From contig JADJVG010000011.1 of assembly GCA_016716675.1 (NCBI GenBank), forward strand, positions 1 to 64,000: DNA of 64,000 nt. Reading direction: 5' to 3'. The DNA is from Hyphomicrobium sp. Its GTDB lineage: Bacteria > Pseudomonadota > Alphaproteobacteria > Rhizobiales > Hyphomicrobiaceae. The notes beneath the pieces were generated by a model. That model ran no database searches. It saw only the letters and a program-made list of their open reading frames with translations, and was not told the DNA's origin. Of the stretch, positions 24,537-33,168 are shown piece by piece. The position numbers and the translations under genes were made by a program. Positions within the stretch are counted from its first letter, which is position 1; every line of letters begins with the position of its first letter.

Positions 24537-24994
24537 CAAACTAACCCCGGCCCCCGAGAGACGAGCCGGGGTACCTGGCGATGCTGACACCTGCCTCTGA
24601 ACACTCATCCGTGCTGAGCTCGAGTCTCCGTTGCTGATACCGCGTCCTTGTTGCTCCCCGCAACAGACCAACTCGTGGAGCCGGCGCCCTGGAAGGGGCG
24701 GAGCGGGATGGTCTGTTGCTGACGAGAGACCAGCAGCGAACGCCACTGGCGTCGTTTAGGCAAGGACCGAAGGCGCCCGCTCGGAATTGTAATTGTCCGA
24801 CATCAATGCATGTGAGTCAAAACGAGCAGCTTGAGGCACGGAGGATTTTTAGCTCATCCTGACCACCTCATGAGTGGACATGAGACACAAATCCAGACTT
24901 CCAGGACCACCGTCGAACGCGACGTCCACCAGCCTCCGAGCGCATTGACTGCGAAAAATTCGGGCATGATCCTGTTGAGAGAGGAGATTGCCGG
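24537..24994. other. Region between the oxidoreductase fragment and the IS3 element
   Basis: About 460 bases with no supported gene. The left end of the IS element should lie inside it, but I could not fix its inverted repeat. GACGTCCACC at 24921-24930 recurs inverted at 26207-26216; this may be chance. Confidence 0.3.
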
Positions 24995-25261
24995 ATGCCA
25001 AAGAAACGTTTTTCGGACGAACAGATCGCGTTTGCCTTGAGGCAGGCGGAGAATGGAACATCGATCGGCGAAATATGCCGGAAGATGGGAGTTGCGGAAG
25101 CGACATTCTATCGATGGAAGAAGGTCTACGCCGGCATGGGCGTGTCGGAGATCCGTCGGTTGAAGCAGCTGGAAGAAGAGAACACCAAGCTGAAACGTCT
25201 GGTTGCCGACCTGACACTGGACAAGACCATGCTGCAGGATGTTCTGAGAAAAAAGTGGTGA
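24995..25261 (+). CDS. IS3-family transposase OrfA
   Basis: 88 residues: helix-turn-helix (FSDEQIAFALRQAENGT through ICRKMGVAEATFYRWKK) followed by a leucine-zipper (LKQLEEENTKLKRLVADLTL). It binds the IS ends and regulates transposition. GAGAGAGGAG precedes the ATG. It ends LRKKW; ribosomes slipping back one base at A6G continue into orfB to make the active fusion transposase. Confidence 0.93.
   Translation: MPKKRFSDEQIAFALRQAENGTSIGEICRKMGVAEATFYRWKKVYAGMGVSEIRRLKQLEEENTKLKRLVADLTLDKTMLQDVLRKKW
25249..25255 (+). promoter_or_regulatory. Programmed -1 frameshift site AAAAAAG
   Basis: A6G heptamer within the last codons of orfA; a slip of one base backward moves the ribosome from AGA-AAA-AAG into the orfB frame (AAA-AAA-GTG). 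This is the standard IS3 mechanism. Confidence 0.8.
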
Positions 25262-26097
25262 AGCCCGTTCGTCGCCGGGAGCTGGTTCGCCATCTGGAAG
25301 CGGCCTACGCCGTTTCTCAGCGCCGCGCCTGTGCTGTCTCCGGCTTTGGACGGGCCTCCCATCGATATTCTTCGCGTCGTGATCCGTCTGTCGAGCTTCG
25401 GCATCGGCTGAAGGAATTGGCTGAAGTACGCGTTCGGTACGGCTATCGCCGACTTCATATCCTTCTGCAACGTGAAGGCTGGTGTGCCAACCACAAGAAG
25501 ATCTATCGGCTTTACAGCGAAGAAGGGCTTTCCATGCGGACCAGGACGCAGCGGAGACGTCGCGCGTGCCGGTATCGGATTGGACGTTCGCCAGTTGCCG
25601 GGATGAATGACGTGTGGGCAATGGACTTCATGTCGGACCGGCTGTTCGATGGTCAGGCGTTCCGGATCTTGACGGTTGTCGACTGCCACACGCGAGAGGC
25701 TCTCTCGACAGCATCGAGAACGAACTTCCGGGCGTACCAGGTGGTCGATGAACTCGACCGCCTGATCAGGTTGCGCGGCAAGCCGAAAAGTGTTCGGGTG
25801 GACAATGGACCCGAGTTCGCTGGTCGCATGCTTGACCAGTGGGCTTACCTGAATGACGTGACGCTGGACTTCTCCCGGCCAGGAAAACCCACGGACAATG
25901 CGTTCATTGAAGCGTTCAATAGCCGGCTGCGGCAAGAATGCCTCAACGCATCGTGGTTCCTGTCGATGGCGGATGCCCGCAGCCGAATTGAAGACTGGAG
26001 GATCGACTACAACCAGCACCGTCCCCACACGAGCCTAGGTGGCTTGACGCCGGAAGCGTTCGCTGCCCAGATACACGAAGCCCGAAAGTTCGCATAA
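25258..26097 (+). CDS. IS3-family transposase OrfB (DDE integrase)
   Basis: About 279 residues from the GTG at 25258 (25255 also possible); in practice made by frameshift from orfA. An HTH_21 region (RVRYGYRRLHILLQREG) is followed by the rve core: the first Asp in VWAMDFMSD, the second in VRVDNGPEF, and the Glu in PTDNAFIEAFNSRLRQECL with the downstream R/K. The end RPHTSLGGLTPEAF is typical of the family. Confidence 0.93.
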   Translation: MKPVRRRELVRHLEAAYAVSQRRACAVSGFGRASHRYSSRRDPSVELRHRLKELAEVRVRYGYRRLHILLQREGWCANHKKIYRLYSEEGLSMRTRTQRRRRACRYRIGRSPVAGMNDVWAMDFMSDRLFDGQAFRILTVVDCHTREALSTASRTNFRAYQVVDELDRLIRLRGKPKSVRVDNGPEFAGRMLDQWAYLNDVTLDFSRPGKPTDNAFIEAFNSRLRQECLNASWFLSMADARSRIEDWRIDYNQHRPHTSLGGLTPEAFAAQIHEARKFA

Positions 26098-26245
26098 CGA
26101 GCGGACCAAAGATGCGGTGAGGTCCATCTCGTTTCGCGTGAGTAACGCACCACAGAGCCAGCCCGCAGCACCGAACGCATATGATGCCGGCCACACAGTA
26201 ACGTCGGTGGACGTCTGATATTCGAATTGGAATGGCACGTCGATC

Positions 26246-26581
26246 ATGCAGGAAGCATTCGACCCACCGAAACAGGAAGATATTCAGCTTTCGCGCGTGC
26301 TGCGTTCCGTCGATGCTACGCAACAACTCAGAAAGATCATCGGCCGGCGTATTCGGTGCACGCGGGTTTGCGCCGGGCAATCGATCTCAACTCTGGCCAT
26401 GACGGCCGGCATTTCCGCGGGTTTTCTGTTCCGGCTGGAGAAGGGCCACAACATTCCATCCCTCCAGATGCTGCATCCCATTGCGATCGAGCGCGACACG
26501 CCGATCGCGTCGCTGATCAATCCGAAGCCTTGTGGGGCTTGTATAAAACCGGCAGGTGCCCGGTCGGCACGCTCGCGATGA
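26246..26581 (+). pseudogene. XRE-type helix-turn-helix regulator, truncated
   Basis: A Cro/C1-type DNA-binding domain is clear: LRKIIGRRIRCTRVCAGQSI, then LAMTAGISAGFLFRLEKGHNIPSLQMLHPIAIERDTPIASLI. Relatives of this length class continue into a cupin sensor domain, but here the frame degenerates after ASLI and stops at 26581. The N-terminal 30 residues are not conserved. I take it as the remaining half of an XRE-cupin regulator; a free-standing short HTH protein is the alternative. Confidence 0.55.
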
Positions 26582-27091
26582 TCTCGCAATCCAGCAAGCG
26601 CTTGCTATGGTGACGCGCCGCAACATCATCGACGCGCCGAGACTTTCGGACCCACGCCCTTCGCGGCCAGGGCGCTTTTGAATGATCCAGTTCGGCCCGG
26701 AATATACCACGACGACACGCTCGTTTGTCAGCCCGCGCAATCCGTTCCTTCGACGTGCGAAGGTTCTGACTTTGCAGGGCTTAACCGTTCGGTACGTGTC
26801 TCAGTGCAGTGCGATAGACCCGCAATGACACTCGAGCTGGTGTGCAAATTCCTATTGCCTTTAGCTATTCAATTGCCTGCACCGCACACGTATCGGTGCA
26901 AGAAAACTTTGAGCCGTTCGCATTGCCGCAAACCCAAACGCATCGCAGCGACAGCAGACGTCGACGTCCTCAAGGGGCGACTTAAGTAGGACGCTTCTGG
27001 AGTGTTTCGTATTGCGGAAGCGGCGTTTCCGAACGATGTTTAACAAATGAATTCTGGCGCAAGAGCGCAGTTCTCAACGCAGGGGTGAGCT
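26582..27091. other. Region upstream of the LysR gene
   Basis: About 510 bases without a supported gene; a 103-codon frame at 26678-26989 resembles nothing known to me. It marks the passage from decayed sequence to the intact cluster that starts with the LysR gene. No guanidine-I (ykkC) riboswitch pattern was seen here. Confidence 0.4.
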
Positions 27092-28096
27092 ATGACAGCC
27101 GGAAAGTCAAAGTCAGATCTGGCCGTAACGCAATTGGATTGGAACCTCCTCAAGTATTTTTCGGTCATCGCGGAAGCCGGCGGTGTCTCGCGCGCCGCAG
27201 AGAAATTGGGCCGCAAGCAGCCGGCGGTCAGTCTGGCTCTCAAGCGTCTCGAACAGCGCTTTAATACGCACCTGTGCCAGCGCGGGCCGAGCGGCTTTGC
27301 TCTCACCGACGAAGGCCGTCGTCTGGCCGAAAACTGCGCCATGATGGGTGACTTCATCCGCTATCTTCCGGAGACCATTAACGAGGCGGTTCCAGCGGTG
27401 CGCGGCACCATTCGCATCCGATTGATCAGCAATCTCGTGGATCAGCACTTGGATGATGCGATCGCCATGTTCCACAGAAAATACCCCAACATAGAAATTC
27501 AAATCGACGTCGAAACCTGGGCCAATGTTTTAAACTCTCTGCTGCGTCAGGAAATCGATATCGGCGTTGCGCCGTCACAGCGCAAGCGTGCTGAACTAAC
27601 GTATCTGCCGTTATTTAATGAACTGCATCAGCCTTACTGCGGCCGTGGCCACAGCCTGTATGGAAAGCGTGTGAGTGATCCGGCAGCACTTGCGGATCAT
27701 CCCTTCGTTCTGACAGGCGCAGATGAGCCCGATCAGCTTTCAGACTTCCGGTTGAAACACGGATTAGGCCGCTGTGTTGCTGGTATTTCTGCTCATCTTG
27801 AAGAAGCCAAGCGGCTTACGATCCTTGGCGTTGGAATATGCTTTCTACCGGTGGCCTACGCCGCACCCGATGTCACTTCTGGACGACTGTGGCCGATGCT
27901 TGGACGGCGCAAGCTGCCAAGCACGCCCGTGTACATCATCACCAATCCCAAAGATCCATCCAACCAATCGCGGCAATTGTTCATCGAAGAATTCAAACAG
28001 ATGATCAATCAGCGCTTGTCAAACGAGCCCGTCGAGTTGGAGCCCGTTGTTACCAAGCGCACGATTGTCAAACGATCGGTTGGCAAGAAAACTTAA
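27092..28096 (+). CDS. LysR-family transcriptional regulator
   Basis: A 334-residue LysR regulator. The N-terminal winged helix is visible (LDWNLLKYFSVIAEAGGVSRAAEKLGRKQPAVSLALKRLE, about residues 15-53), followed by a periplasmic-binding-like effector domain. The C-terminal 25 residues are a basic tail (VTKRTIVKRSVGKKT). It lies directly upstream of, and in the same direction as, the ABC importer and ureohydrolase genes, so it probably controls them in response to their substrate. The gap to the permease is about 150 bases. Confidence 0.93.
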   Translation: MTAGKSKSDLAVTQLDWNLLKYFSVIAEAGGVSRAAEKLGRKQPAVSLALKRLEQRFNTHLCQRGPSGFALTDEGRRLAENCAMMGDFIRYLPETINEAVPAVRGTIRIRLISNLVDQHLDDAIAMFHRKYPNIEIQIDVETWANVLNSLLRQEIDIGVAPSQRKRAELTYLPLFNELHQPYCGRGHSLYGKRVSDPAALADHPFVLTGADEPDQLSDFRLKHGLGRCVAGISAHLEEAKRLTILGVGICFLPVAYAAPDVTSGRLWPMLGRRKLPSTPVYIITNPKDPSNQSRQLFIEEFKQMINQRLSNEPVELEPVVTKRTIVKRSVGKKT

Positions 28097-28253
28097 AACA
28101 CGCTGCGTGCAACAGCGCACCGCACCATTAATTCAAGTAATACTTCGCATTGGTATTTTGGGTCTGTTGCCCACGTCTTCCTCGCGCCTAGTCTTTCGCA
28201 ATGTAACGAATTCTAGCGATCGGCAGGTCAGAGTGGAGGATTACGCTTTGCAA

Positions 28254-29135
28254 ATGCGCAAGATGACTGAGGAACGGCCGGCGAGTGTCGGCAGCATTGT
28301 TCAGACACCGGCGGCGGCACCACTTTTCATCCCGCCTAAGAGGCGCTTTCTCGAATTACGCGAACAACCAAGTCCCAACAGGTCCCTATTGCTCGGCGCT
28401 CTCGGCGTCATCTGCTTCTTCGCCGTCTGGGAGTTGGGCCACTATCTCACCGACGCATCTTCGCGAAGGTTCGTGCCGTCGGTAGAAAATGTTGCAGCCG
28501 CACTGTACCGGCTTTTTGCCGAGCAGGATTTCCTCACTGACGTTCTGGTCAGTTGCCGTCGTATTTTCATCAGCTTTCTTGCGGCTTCCGCGATTGCGCT
28601 GCCAATCGGCATTCTGATGGGATGCTTCGGTAATATGCGTGCGCTGCTCAACCCGACTCTATCGGGATGCCGCTACTTGCCGGCCGCCTCTTTCATTCCG
28701 CTGCTGCTCGTGTGGTTCGGACCAACAGATACCGCCAAGATCGCCCTGCTCTTCCTCGGCGTAATCTTCTTTCTAATCTCGCTCATTCTCGACAATACCA
28801 ATGCCGTTCAAAAAGAACTGGTCGAGGCATCACTCACCATGGGTGCGTCGCGTCGAAAAGTGCTGACCGGTGTTGTCGTGCCAGCTGCCATGCCGGCGAT
28901 CGTCGACTCGATGCGCAACATGATTGCGGTGGCTTGGACGTATCTCGTCATCGCCGAAATCGTCGGTGCGCAGGACGGAATCGGCGCGGTCATGATGCGC
29001 GCCGGACGCTTCTTGAGTGTCGACGTGATTATGGCGTCCATCCTGACCATCGGATTATTGGGGGTGATTACGGACCTCTTGTTCCGCGCCGCCTCGCGCC
29101 TGCTGTTCCCGTGGAATATTGAGCGGAGATCATAA
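28254..29135 (+). CDS. ABC transporter permease (nitrate/sulfonate/taurine type)
   Basis: A 293-residue inner-membrane permease of the BPD_transp_1 group with about six membrane spans. The coupling motif EASLTMGASRRKVLTGVVVPAAMPAIVDSMR is the EAA loop that docks the ATPase. The start is uncertain: GGAGGA at 28235-28240 is seven bases before a TTG at 28248 and thirteen before the ATG at 28254; I give the ATG. The ATPase gene follows two bases after the stop, so they are translated together. Confidence 0.92.
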   Translation: MRKMTEERPASVGSIVQTPAAAPLFIPPKRRFLELREQPSPNRSLLLGALGVICFFAVWELGHYLTDASSRRFVPSVENVAAALYRLFAEQDFLTDVLVSCRRIFISFLAASAIALPIGILMGCFGNMRALLNPTLSGCRYLPAASFIPLLLVWFGPTDTAKIALLFLGVIFFLISLILDNTNAVQKELVEASLTMGASRRKVLTGVVVPAAMPAIVDSMRNMIAVAWTYLVIAEIVGAQDGIGAVMMRAGRFLSVDVIMASILTIGLLGVITDLLFRAASRLLFPWNIERRS

Positions 29136-29137
29136 TC

Positions 29138-29977
29138 GTGACCAAGATTGCTTCATTGCACGCCCATGCGTCCTATGACGTTGGCCATGCCCACCCGGTT
29201 CTCCGGGCGCACAGGATCAGCAAAGAATACGTCAATGGTACCTTCACTGCGTTGGATGACGTGTCCTTTGAATTGAAGGAAAACCAGATCACTGCCTTCG
29301 TCGGCCCTTCCGGCTGCGGAAAGACAACGATGTTGCGGATCATTGCCGGTCTCGAACATCCGACAAGAGGGCGCCTAGAGGTCTCGGGAAAGCCGGTCGT
29401 GGGGCCGGGCCCAGACCGTGGCATGATCTTCCAGGCTTACACGTCGTTTCCATGGCTGACCGTGCTCGAGAACGTCGAGTACGGCATGAAGATCATCGGC
29501 ATTCCGGCGGCGGAGCGCCGCGAGCGGGCCATGAGCTTTCTCAAGCTCGTGCATCTTCAGAAGTTCGTCGATTCCTATCCTCGGAGCCTGTCCGGCGGCA
29601 TGAAACAGCGCGTGGCGCTGGCACGCACGCTGGCCCAGAATCCAAACGTGCTGCTCATGGATGAGCCTTTCGGTGCACTCGACGCTCAAGTGCGTTGGGA
29701 GATGCAGGAACTGATGATCGAACTGATCGAACGAGAGAAGAAAACCGTCGTCGCCATCACCCATGACATCGCCGAAGCGATCTATCTCGCCGATCGCATT
29801 ATCTTCTTCTCGCGACAGCCGGGCCGGATCAAGGCCGACATCAACCTCGATTTCAAGAATGGCAAACGCTATCCGCTGAAAGAAGAGCTGATCAAGCTGC
29901 CGGGATACGTGGATCTCGAATACCGGCTGTTTGCCATGATGCGCGAGGAAATCCGGGACGCATCCAGCGGCGAATGA
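29138..29977 (+). CDS. ABC transporter ATP-binding protein (nitrate/taurine type)
   Basis: A 279-residue ATPase with a GTG start. Walker A GPSGCGKTT, Q-loop MIFQAYTSFPWL, signature LSGGMKQR, Walker B VLLMDEPFGALD and the H-loop ITHDIAEAI are all present. It energises the importer with the permease encoded upstream and the binding protein downstream. The FQAYTSFPWLTVLENV version of the Q-loop is the one found in nitrate/sulfonate/taurine-type systems. Confidence 0.95.
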   Translation: MTKIASLHAHASYDVGHAHPVLRAHRISKEYVNGTFTALDDVSFELKENQITAFVGPSGCGKTTMLRIIAGLEHPTRGRLEVSGKPVVGPGPDRGMIFQAYTSFPWLTVLENVEYGMKIIGIPAAERRERAMSFLKLVHLQKFVDSYPRSLSGGMKQRVALARTLAQNPNVLLMDEPFGALDAQVRWEMQELMIELIEREKKTVVAITHDIAEAIYLADRIIFFSRQPGRIKADINLDFKNGKRYPLKEELIKLPGYVDLEYRLFAMMREEIRDASSGE

Positions 29978-30026
29978 ACTTCAAAACGATGGACTCAAAA
30001 GACGCAACCCAATGGGAGGTAGAATC

Positions 30027-31169
30027 ATGTCCACACGGCGCGTTTCCAAGAAGCTTGCATGGGCGGGAGGCGTTGCATTAGCGCTTTTGGCCTCAAGTGC
30101 CAGCGCGGCAGAAAAGGTTTCCGTCGCGATCATTTCGTTCTCGCCCTACGCACCCTGGTACATCGTTAAGGAGAAGGGACTCGCGAAAGAAATCGATCTC
30201 GACATCAAGGTCATCGAGGGTATCACCGAGAAGAACGCGGCAATCACTTCAGGACAGATCCAGTGCATGAACAATACGCTGGACAGTATGGTTCTGGCCA
30301 AAGCCGGCGATCTTCCGATCAAGGTCGTGGCCTTCTCCAATATGTCCTATGGCCTCGACAAGGTCGTCGTCACCAAAGACATAAATTCGGTCGCCGATTT
30401 CAAGGGAAAGAAATACGGCGCCGACTACGGCTTCCTCAATCATATGTGGATGCTGCTGACGCTGAGGCGCGCCGGCATGGACCAGAAGGACGTTGAGCAC
30501 GTGGTCATGCTGCCTCAGGAAAGCGCGGCCGCCTTTGCCAGTGGTGGCATTGATATCGACGTGAATTACGATCCCTTTGCGGCGCAGTCGCTGAAGCGAG
30601 CCGATTCCAAAGTGCTGACGTCGAGTCTGTCGGACCGCACCTGGGAGCGGGGGCTGATCTCCGATGCCATTGCCTGCAACGGCGAATGGCTCAAGGCGAA
30701 GCCTGCAGTTGCAACGGAACTGCTGCGCGCTTGGTTCGAGGCCGTGAACTGGTGGAAAGAAAATCCCGCCGAAGGTGACGAGATTATCGCCAAGGGACTG
30801 GGCTGGCCGATATCAAACGTAAAGCTCAATCAGTATGGCGCGATCATGCTGAATATCGAGCAGAACATGGGCGCATTTGGGTTGGAGGGCGGAAAAGCAC
30901 TCTGCCAATCTCTGCCCGAAGAAGTGCCGCCTGCGCCCGCCGATACGAAAGGTTGGGGCAGTCTCTTTAATGGTCCGGACTGCGTTGCTGGATATGCAGC
31001 GGATACATGGAACCTGTTCAGCGAGGTCTATGTCGGCGCCGGCGTATCGCAGAAGGGCATCGATTCCAAAGCGGCACTCGATTCCGAGTTCGTCTCAAGC
31101 TTGGCAAAAGCCGGCTTCGTCAAAAAATACAACTCAAACAAATGGATTGGCCGCATCGGCGCGGAATAG
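30027..31169 (+). CDS. ABC transporter substrate-binding protein (NMT1/SsuA-like)
   Basis: A 380-residue periplasmic binding protein. The start at 30027 (MSTRRVSKK) has GGGAGGT upstream; signal peptide to about residue 28 (ASSASAAEK). The two-lobed fold typical of NMT1/SsuA proteins begins VSVAIISFSPYAPWYIVKEKGL and shows IDLDIKVIEG, GQIQCMNNTLDSMVLAKAG and DFKGKKYGADYGF. The ligand cannot be read off, but its place between the transporter subunits and a ureohydrolase suggests a guanidino compound. Related binding proteins are often linked to guanidine metabolism. Confidence 0.92.
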   Translation: MSTRRVSKKLAWAGGVALALLASSASAAEKVSVAIISFSPYAPWYIVKEKGLAKEIDLDIKVIEGITEKNAAITSGQIQCMNNTLDSMVLAKAGDLPIKVVAFSNMSYGLDKVVVTKDINSVADFKGKKYGADYGFLNHMWMLLTLRRAGMDQKDVEHVVMLPQESAAAFASGGIDIDVNYDPFAAQSLKRADSKVLTSSLSDRTWERGLISDAIACNGEWLKAKPAVATELLRAWFEAVNWWKENPAEGDEIIAKGLGWPISNVKLNQYGAIMLNIEQNMGAFGLEGGKALCQSLPEEVPPAPADTKGWGSLFNGPDCVAGYAADTWNLFSEVYVGAGVSQKGIDSKAALDSEFVSSLAKAGFVKKYNSNKWIGRIGAE

Positions 31170-31212
31170 TGGAACTCGGCCCACGATACTCACATGAGAA
31201 GGAATACACATC

Positions 31213-32451
31213 ATGACTGGTAAAAACAAAAACGGCCACCATTCCCATGGTCCAGGCGGCGAACATGTGCACCGGCATCAACCGCATGGCGTGCGGAGGG
31301 AGGACACGCATGGTGCGAAATCAATGGAGACCTTGTCTCGCATTTCGCAAAACGAACAGAAAAGAGAAACGACGCATTCCCTGGAATATGGACTTGAAGC
31401 TGCAGACTCGGTCATCGACCGCAATATCTCGCTGTTTAGTCGCGGACACCAACCGGCTTTCGCCGGCATCAATACCTTCATGAAGGCGCCGTACTGCGAA
31501 GACATTCGCAAGATCGGGAACTTCGAGGCCGCATTTGTGGGCGCGCCCTTCGATTCAGCAACGACATATCGCCCGGGTACACGTTTCGGACCACAAGCCG
31601 TACGCCGCATCTCAGCGCTCTATGACGGTTATTGGTTCGATGGCGGCGTCGATATCTATGAAGAGCTCAACCTATGCGATGCTGGTGACATCTTCGTCAT
31701 TCCTGGCAATATCGAAAAGACTTTCGATCAGGTGACTAAGGCCGTTTCCCACATTTATACGTCCGGCGTTTTTCCGATCATCTGCGGCGGCGACCACAGC
31801 CTGGGATTTCCAAACGTGCGGGGTATTGCGCCCCACATTGATGGCAACGTCGGTATCATCCACATCGATCGGCACATCGATATCCAGGAAAAGGATATGG
31901 ATGAGCGCATGCATACGACGCCGTGGTTCTGGACCACGCATGAAGGGTCGCACACCTCGCACCGAGATCACAGCCACATGCATGATGTCGGGCTTCCGAA
32001 TTGTCATCCCAAGAACCTAGTGCAGATCGGCATTGGCGGCTGGTACGGCAATCGGCCAGGCACAGAGGTGGCCAAGCGGCGCGGCACGAGCGTGCTGACC
32101 ATGAACGACATCCAGGTTCACGGCGCCAAGAAAGCCGCTGAAATCGCGCTCGAGATGGCTTGTGATGGCTGCAAAGCGGTCTACCTGTCCTTCGACATCG
32201 ACTCGATTGATCCGGGCTTTGCTCCAGGCACCGGTTCGCCCGAACCGGGCGGACTGTTGCCGCGCGAAGCCTTCGAACTGATTCACACGATTGCCGCCGA
32301 AGGGCTGTGCGGCATGGAGGTGGTCGAAGTCTCTCCACCGTACGACGTGAATGACAACACCGCCCAATTGGCAACGCGCGTGATCCTCGACACGCTCGGA
32401 ACGTTGATCTCAAACGGCCATATCGGCCACCGCAGCAAAGTTATGAAATGA
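31213..32451 (+). CDS. Ureohydrolase (arginase/agmatinase family), candidate nickel-dependent guanidine hydrolase
   Basis: A 412-residue member of the ureohydrolase family, which splits urea from guanidino compounds with a two-metal centre. All six metal ligands are visible: His195 (GGDHS), Asp219/His221/Asp223 (DRHID), Asp328/Asp330 (DID). It is about 100 residues longer than usual agmatinases: residues 1-33 hold eight histidines, and a second His-rich insert lies at 243-257. The EKDMDERMHTTPWF segment after the DxHxD motif is, as I recall, typical of GdmH-type guanidine hydrolases rather than of agmatinase. AGAAGGAA precedes the ATG. With an importer upstream and a nickel permease downstream, a nickel enzyme acting on guanidine is the best guess; agmatinase or guanidinobutyrase remain possible. 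Confidence 0.85.
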   Translation: MTGKNKNGHHSHGPGGEHVHRHQPHGVRREDTHGAKSMETLSRISQNEQKRETTHSLEYGLEAADSVIDRNISLFSRGHQPAFAGINTFMKAPYCEDIRKIGNFEAAFVGAPFDSATTYRPGTRFGPQAVRRISALYDGYWFDGGVDIYEELNLCDAGDIFVIPGNIEKTFDQVTKAVSHIYTSGVFPIICGGDHSLGFPNVRGIAPHIDGNVGIIHIDRHIDIQEKDMDERMHTTPWFWTTHEGSHTSHRDHSHMHDVGLPNCHPKNLVQIGIGGWYGNRPGTEVAKRRGTSVLTMNDIQVHGAKKAAEIALEMACDGCKAVYLSFDIDSIDPGFAPGTGSPEPGGLLPREAFELIHTIAAEGLCGMEVVEVSPPYDVNDNTAQLATRVILDTLGTLISNGHIGHRSKVMK

Positions 32452-32464
32452 AGGAACATCGGCC

Positions 32465-33019
32465 ATGAAACATCTGAAACGTATCGCAATCGGTCTCGCC
32501 GGATCCATGATCCTCATAACACCCGCTCTTGCCCATCCCGGTCACGGCGTAGAGGCATTGGGGTATGCCCATGGATTTCTGCATCCCTTGATGGGCCTCG
32601 ATCACGTCCTCGCCATGACGGCCGTTGGGCTGTACGCGGCGCGGCTGGGTGGGCGCGCTCTGCTGTGTTTGCCATTGGCATCTATTGCAGCACTTCTGCT
32701 GGGCAGCGTGGTTGGTCATGTTGGCATAGGCTTGCCAATGGTTGAGCAGGCGATTGTCTTGTCCGTGGTTGCGGCCGGCGCCGCTATTGCTCTGGGCCTC
32801 AACCTCCCATTGAAAAGCGCCACCGTTCTCGTCGCTGCATTTGCACTGTTCCACGGCCATGCCCATGGCACCGAGGCAGCAGCAACGACCACGTTCCTCA
32901 GCTACGCGGCGGGCTTCAGCACAGCTACGTTCTTGCTCCTCATAACAGGGATCGCCATCGGTGATGGGTTGAAGGGCGCAACGGGACGTCTGGCACAGCT
33001 CGTTCGCCGCGCGCCTTGA
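32465..33019 (+). CDS. HupE/UreJ-family nickel permease
   Basis: A 184-residue inner-membrane protein. It starts with a signal-like segment ending PALAHPGHG, and contains the family motif HGFLHPLMGLDHVLAM (His and Asp residues proposed to bind Ni2+) and a second histidine cluster FHGHAHGTE. HupE/UreJ proteins import nickel for hydrogenase or urease. No such enzyme is nearby; the gene sits 13 bases after the ureohydrolase gene, so it most likely supplies that enzyme with nickel. Confidence 0.92.
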   Translation: MKHLKRIAIGLAGSMILITPALAHPGHGVEALGYAHGFLHPLMGLDHVLAMTAVGLYAARLGGRALLCLPLASIAALLLGSVVGHVGIGLPMVEQAIVLSVVAAGAAIALGLNLPLKSATVLVAAFALFHGHAHGTEAAATTTFLSYAAGFSTATFLLLITGIAIGDGLKGATGRLAQLVRRAP

Positions 33020-33094
33020 TCGCCGGCCATGTTTGCCGCGCCCTGTGGACGCAAGCGCCGTGGCAGACCACAAACCGTCACTCGCTGACAGACT

Positions 33095-33122
33095 CGCATC
33101 GCCAAAACCATTTGGCGGTGCG
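33095..33122. terminator. Hairpin after the HupE gene
   Basis: GCATCGCCAAA / TTTGGCGGTGC with a four-base ACCA loop, between the convergent HupE and arfB genes. The stem is strong but there is no T run on either strand, so its role as a terminator is uncertain. Confidence 0.4.
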
Positions 33123-33168
33123 ATGCCTCGTGCGCGTGCGGGCTCAGGTCACGGCCGCACGGCGGGTG

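Larger units (their letters stand above)
24995..26097 (+). mobile_element. IS3-family insertion sequence (coding core)
   Basis: Two overlapping frames, orfA and orfB, in the classic IS3 arrangement with an AAAAAAG slippery heptamer at their junction (25249-25255). The terminal inverted repeats and target duplication could not be placed, so only the coding core is given. Both frames are open and all catalytic residues are visible, so it may be active. Confidence 0.9.

Noticed and set aside
24921..26216. GACGTCCACC / GGTGGACGTC as the inverted repeats of the IS3 element
   Set aside because: Ten bases only, not starting with the usual TG/CA ends and lying at uneven distances; may be chance.
26582..28253. 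Guanidine-I (ykkC) riboswitch ahead of the ABC/ureohydrolase genes
   Set aside because: Looked for because of the suspected substrate; no matching conserved stretches upstream of the LysR or permease genes.
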